A DNA stretch of 64,000 nucleotides from GCA-2698665 sp047611265 (GTDB lineage Bacteria > Pseudomonadota > Gammaproteobacteria > GCA-002705445 > GCA-002716945): the NCBI GenBank assembly GCA_047611265.1, contig JBLFWM010000001.1:124001-188000 (forward strand). Reading direction: 5' to 3'. Position numbers and translations under genes: made by a program. The notes beneath the pieces are model-generated. The model saw only the letters and a program-made list of their open reading frames with translations. It made no database searches and was not told where the DNA came from. Within the stretch, counting starts at the first letter, position 1; the number at the start of each line of letters is the position of its first letter. Below, piece after piece: positions 1-8,406 of this stretch.

Positions 1-16
1 TTTCTTTTGAACTCAT
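1..16 (-). CDS. possible start of a gene running off the window edge
   Basis: An ATG on the minus strand at positions 16-14 opens a frame of five codons (MSSKE) that leaves the window. It lies 2 nt downstream of the hldD stop codon, the spacing typical of this genome's operons. The fragment is too short to identify, and it could be chance. Confidence 0.25.
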
Positions 17-18
17 AA

Positions 19-969
19 TTATTTTGATAACCAGTCTAAATAAGACTTAACACCTTCTTCTAGATTAATAAAATTATCAGAATACCCCTTGGTCTTTATT
101 TTTGACATATCAGCCTCAGTAAATGCTTGGTACTGGTTTTCTAAATTATCTGGAAAACTTATGTAATTTATAGATCCTTTTTTATAGTAATCTAAAACAC
201 AATTTGCTATATCATTAAATGTTCTACTTTTCCCTGTTCCAACATTATATATTCCAGATACTCCTGGATTTATTTTAAACCAATTATTTACCTTTACTGT
301 ATCATCTACATGTATAAAATCTCTTCTTTGCTCTCCATCCTTATATCCATGGCTACCTTTAAAAAGATTAATACTGCCTGATTTATTCATCTGAGTGAAA
401 AAGTGATATATAACGCTAAACATCCCTTCTTTGTGAAATTCTCTTGGTCCAAATACATTAAAGTACCTTAATCCTACAACTTGCGAAGTAATTTTTTCTC
501 TATGAGCACGGTAGTACTGATCAAATAATAATTTAGATTCAGCATAATGATTAAGAAATGATTCATGCTCAGGTTCTTCTATAAATAGTTTAGTTTCTCC
601 ATAGACTGACGCAGAGGACGCATAAATTAATGAAATTTTATTATTAGCAGAATATTTTAAGATATCTTTTGAATACTTAAGATTTGTTGACATTATGTAG
701 TCTCTATCAGGCTCTGTAGTTTTCGAACATGCTCCTAAGTGAAATATATTGCTGATCTTGCCTTTATACTTTGATGAATTATTGTTTATATCATTAATAA
801 ACGTATTTTTATCTATACAGTCAATGTACTTTAAATCATCAAGATTTTTAAATTTTTTAAGATAAGTGTCCATTTCTTCTACAATTAAGATTTCTTCATC
901 TTGATTATTGTTTAAAAAATTGACTAGATTGCTGCCAATAAAGCCAGCTCCACCAGTAATTACTAACAT
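19..969 (-). CDS. hldD: ADP-L-glycero-D-manno-heptose 6-epimerase
   Basis: This enzyme epimerises ADP-D-glycero-D-manno-heptose to the L,D form used for the lipopolysaccharide inner core. The 316-residue protein has the extended-SDR layout: a GGAGFIG nucleotide-binding loop at residues 6-12, the catalytic YxxxK pair at Y142 and K146, and a GPREFHKEGM segment typical of HldD. The length is close to that of the E. coli enzyme (about 310). It is divergent from purE across 115 bp. Its presence implies a heptose-containing LPS, so the cell has a conventional Gram-negative outer membrane. No other heptose gene lies in the window. Confidence 0.93.
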   Translation of the reverse strand: MLVITGGAGFIGSNLVNFLNNNQDEEILIVEEMDTYLKKFKNLDDLKYIDCIDKNTFINDINNNSSKYKGKISNIFHLGACSKTTEPDRDYIMSTNLKYSKDILKYSANNKISLIYASSASVYGETKLFIEEPEHESFLNHYAESKLLFDQYYRAHREKITSQVVGLRYFNVFGPREFHKEGMFSVIYHFFTQMNKSGSINLFKGSHGYKDGEQRRDFIHVDDTVKVNNWFKINPGVSGIYNVGTGKSRTFNDIANCVLDYYKKGSINYISFPDNLENQYQAFTEADMSKIKTKGYSDNFINLEEGVKSYLDWLSK

Positions 970-1024
970 ATTGATTTATTCCATTTAATTAGACTAAGTA
1001 AGATTATATAAAACAAATCATAAT

Positions 1025-1052
1025 TTGACTAATAAAAGATAATAAGTATTGT
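1025..1052 (+). promoter_or_regulatory. candidate sigma-70 promoter for purEK
   Basis: TTGACT at 1025-1030 is followed, after a 16-nt spacer, by TATTGT at 1047-1052. This would start transcription near 1059, leaving a leader of about 25 nt before purE. The background is AT-rich, so such matches arise easily by chance. I see no PurR-like operator here. Confidence 0.35.
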
Positions 1053-1084
1053 TAAGGTACAATTGATACTGATACAATCTGTTT

Positions 1085-1582
1085 ATGAAGAAATCTGAGA
1101 TATTAGTAGCTATAATCATGGGATCTAAATCAGATTGGCCTACCATGAAAAATACAGCTCTCATGTTTGATAAATTAAAAATTAAATATGAGGTTAAGGT
1201 GGTTTCAGCGCATAGAACGCCAGACCTTCTTTATGACTTTGTGTCATCTGCAGACTCAAAAGGAATTGAAATAATTATTGCAGGTGCAGGTGGATCTGCA
1301 CATTTACCAGGAATGGCTGCTTCAAAAACACACCTACCTGTTATTGGTGTACCAATTAAGTCCAAAAGCCTAGATGGATTAGACTCTTTATTATCAATTG
1401 TACAGATGCCAAAAGGTATTCCCGTTGCCACAGTAGCTATTGGGAAAAGTGGTGCAATTAACTCTGCGTTACTAGCCGCAAGTATCTTAAGTTCTAAGTA
1501 TCCAAAAATAAAGGATGCTCTGATTAAATTTAGAAAGAAGCAAACGGTTGATGTTTTAAAGAATGGAGACCCTAGAAAATAA
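1085..1582 (+). CDS. purE: N5-carboxyaminoimidazole ribonucleotide mutase
   Basis: This is a class I PurE, which converts N5-CAIR to CAIR in de novo purine synthesis. At 165 residues it has the usual length. It carries the substrate-binding MGSKSDWPTM loop near residue 12, SAHRTP at 41-46 and GAGGSAHLPGMAA at 67-79, including the conserved His (H73). It is the first gene of a purEK pair, with the purK ATG 1 nt after its stop. The presence of purK supports the bacterial two-step route rather than a class II PurE. Confidence 0.95.
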   Translation: MKKSEILVAIIMGSKSDWPTMKNTALMFDKLKIKYEVKVVSAHRTPDLLYDFVSSADSKGIEIIIAGAGGSAHLPGMAASKTHLPVIGVPIKSKSLDGLDSLLSIVQMPKGIPVATVAIGKSGAINSALLAASILSSKYPKIKDALIKFRKKQTVDVLKNGDPRK

Positions 1583-1583
1583 A

Positions 1584-2660
1584 ATGCGCATTGGAATTCT
1601 TGGTGGCGGACAGTTAGCAATGATGATGATTCAAATGTCTGCAAAACATAATATTGACTTCATAGTTGTGGACCCAAGTGATAATCCACCAGCATCAAAA
1701 TATGCTCAATGTATTAAATCTGACTATAATGATAAAGACTCTCTAGATCGTTTGATTAATGAATGTGATATTGTGACCATAGATTTTGAAAATGTACCAT
1801 CGGAAGCATTAAAATATTTAGAAAATAAAATTTCTGTATACCCAAGCTCGTATGCGGTAGAAATTTGCCAAGATAGACTTAAAGAAAAAAAAATATTTAA
1901 TAAACATAATATTCCAACAACTGAATTTCATACTGTTAATTCCATAAGCGATCTTTCTCTAGCCATTAGTATCCTTGGAACTGACTCAATTCTAAAATCA
2001 AGAAGATTGGGTTACGATGGTAAAAACCAAATTACAATTAATAAATATAGTGCAGAAGAGGCATGGTTACTATCTGGAGAAGCAGAAGCCATTCTTGAAA
2101 AAAAAGTAGATTTTAAAACTGAATTATCAATAATAGGGGTCTGCCCTAAATCATCTGAGACAATTTTTTATCCTCTTGTTGAGAATTTTCATAGAGATGG
2201 GATATTAAACCTTAGTATTGCTCCGTATAATAATACCAAGCTCCAAAAATTGGCAGAATCATACCATAATAAAATAACTAAGGAGCTGAATTATACCGGT
2301 GTATTAGTAATAGAATTTTTTCTAGATAAGTCTGGAAGCCTGATTGCCAATGAAATGGCACCCAGGGTACATAACTCAGGTCACTGGACTAATGAAGGTG
2401 CTAATATTAGCCAATTTGAAGCTCATGTTATGGCAATTGCAGATATCAATATTAAGAATATCTCAATTAATGGTAATTCTGCAATGCTAAATATAATATC
2501 AAAAATGCCTGAAAATATATTAATAAATAATAATTACAAATTATATGACTATGGAAAATCAGAAAGATTAAATAGAAAGCTTGGACACATAACAGTGAAT
2601 AATAATGACAAGAAAGACTTAATGAAGGATGTAGAAAAAATTAGTAAATCAGTTTTTTAA
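1584..2660 (+). CDS. purK: N5-carboxyaminoimidazole ribonucleotide synthase
   Basis: This ATP-grasp enzyme makes N5-CAIR from AIR, bicarbonate and ATP, and hands it to PurE. I chose the ATG at 1584, giving MRIGILGGGQLAMMM, because the glycine-rich motif belongs at the extreme N-terminus and this start lies 1 nt after the purE stop. An in-frame ATG at 1563 would add seven residues and overlap purE. The central and C-terminal parts carry ATP-grasp signatures such as EMAPRVHNSGHWT. Its stop codon interlocks with the stop of the convergent cupin gene (4-nt overlap). Confidence 0.94.
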   Translation: MRIGILGGGQLAMMMIQMSAKHNIDFIVVDPSDNPPASKYAQCIKSDYNDKDSLDRLINECDIVTIDFENVPSEALKYLENKISVYPSSYAVEICQDRLKEKKIFNKHNIPTTEFHTVNSISDLSLAISILGTDSILKSRRLGYDGKNQITINKYSAEEAWLLSGEAEAILEKKVDFKTELSIIGVCPKSSETIFYPLVENFHRDGILNLSIAPYNNTKLQKLAESYHNKITKELNYTGVLVIEFFLDKSGSLIANEMAPRVHNSGHWTNEGANISQFEAHVMAIADINIKNISINGNSAMLNIISKMPENILINNNYKLYDYGKSERLNRKLGHITVNNNDKKDLMKDVEKISKSVF

Positions 2661-2989
2661 TAAGATCTCTTTCCGTCAAAAACACAAACAAAATAACAGC
2701 CCTCAGATCCAGCGTGAACCTTATGGAAAACACCATCTTGAATTAGAACAGTATCGCCTACCTTTACAAGGATTTCTTTATCATCCAACTCCATCTTCCC
2801 ATGACCTTTTACAAAAAAATATACTTCTTCCTGGCCTTTATGCTTATGACCAGATGTACTTTTCATTGGCTTCAAATCTGTGCTACTAATAACAAGGTTT
2901 TTTAATAAGTTATTATCCTTAACAACGTACCGATCATCTTCCTTGGTTATTTTTCCGCCGATATCATTAATATTAATCAGTGTACTCAT
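2657..2989 (-). CDS. small single-domain cupin protein
   Basis: This is a 110-residue conserved beta-barrel of the cupin type. It has the metal-ligand pattern of motif 1 (H48, H50, then E54 or E55) and a motif 2 His (H89), preceded by the GDTVLIQDGVFH turn. The substrate is unknown; small cupins of this kind include sugar isomerase-like and dioxygenase-like proteins. It is the last gene of the rpsP-to-panD run, 12 nt after panD, and its stop overlaps that of purK. A role linked to pantothenate synthesis is possible only by context. Confidence 0.8.
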   Translation of the reverse strand: MSTLININDIGGKITKEDDRYVVKDNNLLKNLVISSTDLKPMKSTSGHKHKGQEEVYFFVKGHGKMELDDKEILVKVGDTVLIQDGVFHKVHAGSEGCYFVCVFDGKRSY

Positions 2990-3001
2990 ATAAATGTACC
3001 T

Positions 3002-3385
3002 TCATTCCATCAAACTAACATTGCCATAAGTGTTTGAATCTAATATTTTATTCTCGCCATCAACATGTATGACTTTTGGTTTATGATTTTTTATTTCTTT
3101 ACTATCTATATCCACATAAGTACATATAATGATTTTGTCGCCAATTGACACCTTATGACAACATGCTCCATTTATGCAAATATTACCTGTTTCCGCTTTA
3201 CCCTTAATTGCATATGTAGTGAATCTCTCACCGTTGGTAATATTATAAATATCAATTTTTTCATGAACACTTATGCCAGCTGCATTTAATAATGAAATAT
3301 CTATCTCACAAGAACCTTCATAGTCCAACTGAGAATCAGTGACGGTAGCTTTATGTATTTTTGAGCTTAAGAATGATTTTTTCAT
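3002..3385 (-). CDS. panD: aspartate 1-decarboxylase
   Basis: PanD makes beta-alanine from aspartate, one half of pantothenate. The protein is 127 residues, as expected for the pyruvoyl-dependent proenzyme. The self-cleavage site is visible as G24-S25 in the context YEGSCEID, where Ser25 becomes the pyruvoyl group, at the same numbering as in E. coli. It lies 24 nt after panC in the same direction, and with panB it completes pantothenate synthesis from ketoisovalerate and aspartate, apart from the ketopantoate reductase step (panE or ilvC), which is not in this window. Confidence 0.95.
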   Translation of the reverse strand: MKKSFLSSKIHKATVTDSQLDYEGSCEIDISLLNAAGISVHEKIDIYNITNGERFTTYAIKGKAETGNICINGACCHKVSIGDKIIICTYVDIDSKEIKNHKPKVIHVDGENKILDSNTYGNVSLME

Positions 3386-3409
3386 AAGTATAATCTATAG
3401 TTGGTCAAA

Positions 3410-4258
3410 TTATACCTCAATATTATCAATTAATCTAACGCCTGATATATAAAATGCTACAAAGAGCATTAGATTATCAGTACTATTTTTTTGTTTTATA
3501 GAAAAACCATCCGAGGATAATAATTCTAAGTATTCTACCTTAATACCCATGACAGACAAGGAATCTATAGATTTTTTCTGAAGTTCTGCGTAATTATAAT
3601 TACTATTAATACGTATGGATTCTTTCAAAGAAATTAATTCTCTATAAACAAATGATGCAATATCTCTTTGTGATAATGTCAATTTATTGTTTCTAGAACT
3701 CATGGCTAGCCCGCTATTCTCTCGTATTGTATCGCAAGAAATAATTGATATTTGATTATTAAAATATTTCTTGGAAATATACTTAATCATCATCAGCTGC
3801 TGGTAATCTTTTTTTCCAAAATAAGCTATTGATGGCTTTATAATTTCAAATAGTTTCTTAACAATTTTAAAAACACCAAGAAAATGTCCGTCCCTATATT
3901 TTCCACATAATATATTCATATACTCAGGTAAATCAAAAGATTCTAATTCATTAATATCTTTTAGTATTTCATCCTCTGAAGGCATAAATAAACAATCCAC
4001 CTTATTCTTTTCTAATATTTTAATATCAGAATCAATAGATTTAGGATAACTTTTATAATCATCTGAATTATTAAACTGAAGTGGGTTAACAAATAATGAT
4101 ACAATTTTTTTATTTTTTATAAGATTAGGCTGAAAAAGAAGACTTTCATGTCCCTTATGTAGATTTCCCATAGTTGGGATTAATGAAATATTTTCGCTCT
4201 TCTTAGCGAGAGAATTGCAATAATCTATTTGATCTTTAATGGATGTGATTATTTTCAA
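3410..4258 (-). CDS. panC: pantothenate synthetase
   Basis: PanC condenses pantoate and beta-alanine through a pantoyl-adenylate. The 282-residue protein has the nucleotidyltransferase HxGH motif at H34-H37 (HKGHESLL), preceded by the PTMGNLH strand. It also has a YFGKKDYQQL segment and MSSRNNKL, the counterpart of the KMSKS loop. The length is normal. It starts 1 nt after the panB stop and is presumably translationally coupled to it. Confidence 0.94.
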   Translation of the reverse strand: MKIITSIKDQIDYCNSLAKKSENISLIPTMGNLHKGHESLLFQPNLIKNKKIVSLFVNPLQFNNSDDYKSYPKSIDSDIKILEKNKVDCLFMPSEDEILKDINELESFDLPEYMNILCGKYRDGHFLGVFKIVKKLFEIIKPSIAYFGKKDYQQLMMIKYISKKYFNNQISIISCDTIRENSGLAMSSRNNKLTLSQRDIASFVYRELISLKESIRINSNYNYAELQKKSIDSLSVMGIKVEYLELLSSDGFSIKQKNSTDNLMLFVAFYISGVRLIDNIEV

Positions 4259-4259
4259 T

Positions 4260-5033
4260 TTAAAGTTTATATTTGTTAGTATTTGTAATATATTTTTCCA
4301 AAATTTTTTTCATCGGATTTAATTTTTTATTTTTAGGTTTAAGAAATCCTGGAACTCCATTAAAACTTATTTCAAAGATATCATAAATTACTCTAATCTG
4401 CCCATCGCAGCTTTTACCTGAGCCAATGCCAATTACAGGAATATGCAACTTCCCAGATATTATCTTTGCAACTTGCTCATCTATACATTCAACTATCAAC
4501 ATCTGAGATCCTAATTTTTCAATGAGCATAGCCTCATTAATTAAGCGGTTTGCTTCATGTATAGTTTTCCCAACTTTCTTATAGCTTGATTTATTCTCAA
4601 TAGTTTGCGGTAAAATACCAATATGTGAACAGACTAAAATATTATTAGATATTAAATGCTTGATGACCTCTGTATCTTTTTCTTTAAACTCAATTTTAAC
4701 CATATCAGCCATATTTTTAGCAATTAATTTCTTAGCATTCTTAAGAGCCTGGCTCTTAGTCTTATATGAATTTTTTGGCATATCAGCAATAAGAAGTGCT
4801 TTTTTAATTCCTCTGGATACTATTTTAGTGTGATAACACATATCATTCATTGTTACTGAGTGAGTATTAGGGTTTCCCTGAATAACCTCTCCTAAAGAGT
4901 CACCAACCAAGATAATATCTATTCCACAATTATCAGCTAGTTTAGCGAAGCTAGCATCGTATGATGTAAGAGCGCTTATGCCAATTTTATTTTTTTTTAA
5001 AGAGTTAATTTTTTTTAAAGAAATTTTAGGCAT
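4260..5033 (-). CDS. panB: 3-methyl-2-oxobutanoate hydroxymethyltransferase
   Basis: PanB transfers the methylene group of 5,10-methylene-tetrahydrofolate to ketoisovalerate, the first committed step to pantothenate. The 257-residue TIM barrel shows the LTSYDASFAKL and ILVGDSLGEVIQG metal and substrate motifs near the N-terminus and a PVIGIGSG loop near the C-terminus. The folate gene folK is two genes upstream in the same run, so folate and pantothenate supply are physically linked here, as in many gammaproteobacteria. Confidence 0.94.
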   Translation of the reverse strand: MPKISLKKINSLKKNKIGISALTSYDASFAKLADNCGIDIILVGDSLGEVIQGNPNTHSVTMNDMCYHTKIVSRGIKKALLIADMPKNSYKTKSQALKNAKKLIAKNMADMVKIEFKEKDTEVIKHLISNNILVCSHIGILPQTIENKSSYKKVGKTIHEANRLINEAMLIEKLGSQMLIVECIDEQVAKIISGKLHIPVIGIGSGKSCDGQIRVIYDIFEISFNGVPGFLKPKNKKLNPMKKILEKYITNTNKYKL

Positions 5034-5045
5034 ACACTATGCTCG

Positions 5046-5708
5046 CTAAGATATTGGATTAAAATATATTTTACCTTTTATATCTTTATTAATTTCTTCT
5101 AGAAGCATGGTATAGCCATGCGGATCATTGACATTAACATTAGATGTATTAATTATTAACAAAGGTGAATCTTTATAAGAATGAAAAAATGCAGTGTAAG
5201 AGTCAATAATTTTCTGAAGGTAAGCTTCTGTAATATTTCCTTCAAATTTTACCCCTCTTTCCTTTATTCTACCAACAAGTGTTTGTGCATCTGTCTGCAG
5301 ATAGATTACTAAACCAGGCTTTTCAATATTAAGCTTGAGTCCATCATGCACCCTATTATATAAAAGATATTCATCTGAGGATAAAATTGTTTTTGCAAAA
5401 AGCTTATCTTTTTCAATAAAATAATCCGAGATAATATTATGTCTTTTTAGAGCCTGATATTCCTTACTCTTAAACTCATCGGCCCTTTGTAAGAGGAAAT
5501 ATAGCTGAGTAGCCAAAGCATATTTACTTGTCTTCGTATATTTATTAAATTTACCAACATCCTTGTAAAATTTTTCAAGAAAAGGGTTTTCAGAAAAACT
5601 CTCTAGCATGAGCTTGCTTTCTAGACTACTGGCAAGCTTCGTTGCAAGCGTGGTCTTTCCAACACCTATAGGTCCCTCAATAACAATAGATTTATATTTA
5701 TTTTTCAT
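5046..5708 (-). CDS. deoxynucleoside kinase family protein
   Basis: The 220-residue protein has a Walker A loop GPIGVGKT at residues 12-19 and the general layout of the dNK/dGK family that phosphorylates deoxynucleosides for salvage, including a DRxxD-like helix and a YLQTDAQTLVGRIKERG lid region. The substrate (dA, dC or dG) cannot be read from sequence by eye. A kinase of this family sits between folK and panB in other gammaproteobacteria, as recalled rather than checked. It is spaced 12 nt from both neighbours. Confidence 0.85.
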   Translation of the reverse strand: MKNKYKSIVIEGPIGVGKTTLATKLASSLESKLMLESFSENPFLEKFYKDVGKFNKYTKTSKYALATQLYFLLQRADEFKSKEYQALKRHNIISDYFIEKDKLFAKTILSSDEYLLYNRVHDGLKLNIEKPGLVIYLQTDAQTLVGRIKERGVKFEGNITEAYLQKIIDSYTAFFHSYKDSPLLIINTSNVNVNDPHGYTMLLEEINKDIKGKIYFNPIS

Positions 5709-5720
5709 ATTATTTTTTTA

Positions 5721-6167
5721 TTAAATATATTGTAATAACTTACCATACTTTGGAATGATGAAATCATAATTCGTTATCTCTTTCAAAGGAATTAACACAA
5801 ATTCTCTATTAATCATTTCAGGATGCGGTACTATTAGTCGCTCATGATTAATTATTAAATCATTATATATAAGTATATCTAGATCTAAGGTTCTAGGACC
5901 CCATCTTTTTACCCTCTTACGGTGATGTTTGTTTTCGATGTCTTGCAAAACATCCAATAATGGAAGTGGTTCATAGTTTGTAATTATTTTTATTACTGCA
6001 TTTATATAATCAGATTGGTTTTGTGGACCAATAGGTTTTGACTTATAAAGAGATGATCTTTTTGTTACTTGTGTTTCAGGCAGATGATTTATATCTCTTA
6101 TTCCTTTCTCAAGGTGATAAATGGGATTATTTAGATTGCTGCCCAAAGCTATAAATACAGTATTCAA
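5721..6167 (-). CDS. folK: 6-hydroxymethyl-7,8-dihydropterin pyrophosphokinase
   Basis: FolK pyrophosphorylates 6-hydroxymethyl-dihydropterin before condensation with p-aminobenzoate. It is a 148-residue protein of normal length. It carries the N-terminal ALGSNLNNP strand, the family signature RWGPRTLDLDILIYND and the HPEMINREFVLIPL motif. It starts 12 nt after the rplS stop. The window also contains folE2, which supplies the first pterin intermediate. folB and folP are not seen. Confidence 0.95.
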   Translation of the reverse strand: MNTVFIALGSNLNNPIYHLEKGIRDINHLPETQVTKRSSLYKSKPIGPQNQSDYINAVIKIITNYEPLPLLDVLQDIENKHHRKRVKRWGPRTLDLDILIYNDLIINHERLIVPHPEMINREFVLIPLKEITNYDFIIPKYGKLLQYI

Positions 6168-6179
6168 AAGATCTTAAAC

Positions 6180-6530
6180 TTAATTTAGCTTTTCTTTGAT
6201 TCTAGCAGATTTTCCAGATAACTCTCTTAAGTAGTATAATTTTGCTCTACGAACACTTCCACTTCTCTTAACTTTTATACTAGCAATAATCTTGCTATGT
6301 AATTGAAATACTCTCTCAACTCCTTCACCATAAGATATTTTCCTAACAGTAAAAGATGAGTTAACACCTCTGTTTTTTTTAGCTATAACCACACCTTCAT
6401 AAAGCTGTATTCTTTCACGCTTACCTTCTTTTACCTTGACTGATACTTCAACAGTATCACCACTTGAAAATTTAGGATGTGATGTCAGTTGTTCTGACTC
6501 TATTTTCTCTATTATCTTATTTATGCTCAT
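6180..6530 (-). CDS. rplS: 50S ribosomal protein L19
   Basis: L19 lies at the 30S-50S interface of the ribosome. The 116-residue protein matches the family in length and in the FSSGDTVEVSVKVKEGKRER and QLYEGVVIAKKNRG segments, followed by the RKISYGEGVERVFQLHS core. It is the fourth gene of the rpsP-rimM-trmD-rplS block, and its start overlaps the end of trmD by 14 nt. Confidence 0.96.
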   Translation of the reverse strand: MSINKIIEKIESEQLTSHPKFSSGDTVEVSVKVKEGKRERIQLYEGVVIAKKNRGVNSSFTVRKISYGEGVERVFQLHSKIIASIKVKRSGSVRRAKLYYLRELSGKSARIKEKLN

Positions 6531-7257
6531 TTTCTTTAAACTCAGCTATATATTCTTTGAGGAGTTTATCATCTTCTTTTGAAAGTTTCACGTTTTTTAG
6601 CAATTCAGGTCTCTTTACCCATGTAGCTCCCAATGCTTGCTTTTTTCTCCACCTTGCTATTCTTTCATGGTCGCCACTAGACAGTACTTCCGGGACCTTT
6701 TTGCCATCTATATCATCAGGTCTCGTATAATGAGGGTGGTCTAAAATACCATTTTGAAAAGAATCTTGTTTAACAGATTCAGGGTCATCTATTGCACCAG
6801 GTATTAATCTAGTGATTCCTTCAATTATTGCCATACATCCAGTCTCTCCACCCGATATTACATAGTCACCAAGGGATATCTCTTCATCTACTAATTCATC
6901 TAAAACCCTTTGATCTACGCCTTCATACCTTCCACATAGAAAGGTTATCTGATTAAAACTAGATAGAGCTCCAAGCTTTTCTTGTGTTAATATTTGGCCT
7001 TGTGGCGAGAGATATACTACATGACCTCTGTCTTTAAGGTTATGAATTGCATTCTTGATAGGAGGGTACTGTAATACCATGCCAGGTCCACCTCCATATG
7101 TTTTATCATCAACTCTTTTATGGATATTGTCAGAATATTCTCTGATATCAACAATATTCATATCAATAATATTTTTTGAAATAGTTCTTTTAATGAATCC
7201 TGTCTTAGAAAACATAGTGATTAATTCTGGGAATATCGTAAGAATATTAAATTTCAC
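6517..7257 (-). CDS. trmD: tRNA (guanine-37-N1) methyltransferase
   Basis: TrmD methylates G37 of tRNAs reading CCN, CUN and CGG codons, preventing frameshifts. It is a SPOUT knot protein: LSPQGQ, GRYEGVDQRV and ISLGDYVISGGE form the AdoMet-binding knot. I place the start at a GTG at 7257 (246 residues, MKFNILTIFPEL), because the family begins this close to the IxxxFPE strand and AGGTGG lies a few nt upstream. A further in-frame GTG at 7293 would add 12 residues. The gene overlaps the rimM end by 11 nt and rplS by 14 nt. Confidence 0.93.
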   Translation of the reverse strand: MKFNILTIFPELITMFSKTGFIKRTISKNIIDMNIVDIREYSDNIHKRVDDKTYGGGPGMVLQYPPIKNAIHNLKDRGHVVYLSPQGQILTQEKLGALSSFNQITFLCGRYEGVDQRVLDELVDEEISLGDYVISGGETGCMAIIEGITRLIPGAIDDPESVKQDSFQNGILDHPHYTRPDDIDGKKVPEVLSSGDHERIARWRKKQALGATWVKRPELLKNVKLSKEDDKLLKEYIAEFKENEHK

Positions 7258-7750
7258 TATACCACCTGACAATAATTTTACTATTTTTAACACTAATTAT
7301 GTTAGATTTTAAAAAAGGTATTAGAATTTCTTTTTGTGAATTATCATTCTTCACAACAAGTATATCAGTATCTCCACTAGTAAATAAACTATCAGCAACT
7401 CCTAATAAAGCATTATTCTCATCAAATACAGCGCATCCTATTAGATCATGCCAATAATACTCATTACTCTCTACTTCTGGCAATTCATCTGCGAGTGTAT
7501 ATAGATCCAGATTCATATATTTACTGCATGACTCAATGGTATCTATATCTTCTAATTTCATTATGATTTTTTTTGGCATGAGATTATACTCGGTTACCAT
7601 TAGCTGCTTGAGCTCATTATCTATTACTACTTTGAGATTGTATTTGAATATATCTTCGGGGTTAGATGTGTAGGACCCTATCGTAAACCACCCTTTTATA
7701 CCATGCGTGGTGAGTATCTTGCCGACAATAATGTGATTGTCATATGACAT
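7247..7750 (-). CDS. rimM: 16S rRNA processing protein
   Basis: RimM helps mature the 30S head domain and binds S19. The 167-residue protein has the N-terminal IIVGKILTTHGIKGWFTI beta-barrel start typical of the family and a C-terminal PRC-barrel-like half with the EYYWHDLIGCAVFDE segment and DILVVKND near the end. It lies 7 nt after rpsP and overlaps trmD, the standard order for this operon. Confidence 0.93.
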   Translation of the reverse strand: MSYDNHIIVGKILTTHGIKGWFTIGSYTSNPEDIFKYNLKVVIDNELKQLMVTEYNLMPKKIIMKLEDIDTIESCSKYMNLDLYTLADELPEVESNEYYWHDLIGCAVFDENNALLGVADSLFTSGDTDILVVKNDNSQKEILIPFLKSNIISVKNSKIIVRWYSEI

Positions 7751-7757
7751 TTATAAT

Positions 7758-8231
7758 TTATTTTTCTGTGTTTTCAACCGGCTTAGCTTCTGCTTTTGCT
7801 TCAACTACTGGTTCAGCTTCTGCTTTTGCTTCAACTACTGGTTCAGCTTCTGCTTTTGCTTCAACTACTGGTTCAGCTTCTGCTTTTGCTTCAACTACTG
7901 GTTCAGCTTCTGCTTCTTTTTTAGATAATTTTTTTTGTTTAACTTTTTCTAACTGTGAAGATTTTATTTTTTCACGCGTTTTGATATTTTCAGGGTCTAA
8001 TGAATATTTTTTAAGATATTTAACACGGTCACTAATTTGAGCTCCTTTTGATACCCAATAATCTAATCTTTCAATATCAATTTTGATTCTGTCTTGAGTT
8101 TCGAGCGCAGGATCATAGCTGCCAATTCTTTCGAGGCTTCTACCATCACGTCTATCTCTTTGATCCATTACCACTATGTGATAATAAGGTCTTTTCTTAG
8201 CTCCGCCTCTTGATAACCTAATTCTAACCAT
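7758..8231 (-). CDS. rpsP: 30S ribosomal protein S16 with a long repetitive tail
   Basis: Residues 1 to about 82 are a normal S16, an assembly protein of the 30S body, with MVRIRLSRGGAKKRPYYHIV and RRDGRSLERIGSYDP. The protein continues to 157 residues, about twice the usual length. A lysine-rich linker (roughly 83-105) is followed by four copies of the decapeptide PVVEAKAEAE (residues 111-150; the last copy ends in K) and a short PVENTEK end. The tail is acidic and alanine-rich and is encoded by an exact 30-bp tandem repeat. It is the first gene of the ten-gene minus-strand run. The function of the tail is unknown. Confidence 0.95.
   Translation of the reverse strand: MVRIRLSRGGAKKRPYYHIVVMDQRDRRDGRSLERIGSYDPALETQDRIKIDIERLDYWVSKGAQISDRVKYLKKYSLDPENIKTREKIKSSQLEKVKQKKLSKKEAEAEPVVEAKAEAEPVVEAKAEAEPVVEAKAEAEPVVEAKAEAKPVENTEK
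7782..7914 (-). repeat. 30-bp in-frame tandem repeat inside rpsP
   Basis: On the plus strand, the unit beginning TCAACTACTGGTTCAGCTTC is repeated with period 30 at 7801, 7831, 7861 and 7891. The first three copies are identical and the fourth diverges at its end; a partial copy precedes 7801. The period is a multiple of three, so copy-number change would keep the frame. It encodes the S16 tail decapeptide. Confidence 0.95.
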
Positions 8232-8266
8232 AATCTTTAAATATCTCCTTCATTAGAAACAGCCAA

Positions 8267-8295
8267 ATTATATCACTACTTATTGCAACTAGTTA
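8267..8295 (-). promoter_or_regulatory. candidate extended -10 promoter of the rpsP run
   Basis: On the minus strand, a perfect TATAAT occupies 8272-8267 and is preceded by TGA, giving an extended -10 (TGnTATAAT). A weak -35 match, TAACTA, lies at 8295-8290 with a 17-nt spacer. Transcription would begin near 8260, leaving a leader of about 30 nt that contains GAAGGAGAT upstream of rpsP. This is the only evident promoter for a run of ten genes. Confidence 0.5.
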
Positions 8296-8406
8296 GTTAT
8301 TTTATTGGAAATCTTGTAATAATCAGATATCTAGGTATTTTTATGTATTAAATTTGCTATCATCATAGAAATGAGGGCTAATCTTGTTATAAAAATATTT
8401 AATAGC

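Noticed and set aside
7782..7914. The 30-bp direct repeat as a CRISPR array
   Set aside because: The copies are contiguous with no unique spacers, are in frame in rpsP, and no cas gene is present.
7737..8040. Plus-strand frames opposite rpsP with repeated FCFNYWFS or ASTTGSASAFA units
   Set aside because: They are antisense readings of the S16 tail repeat; the minus frame encodes a canonical S16 and explains the region.
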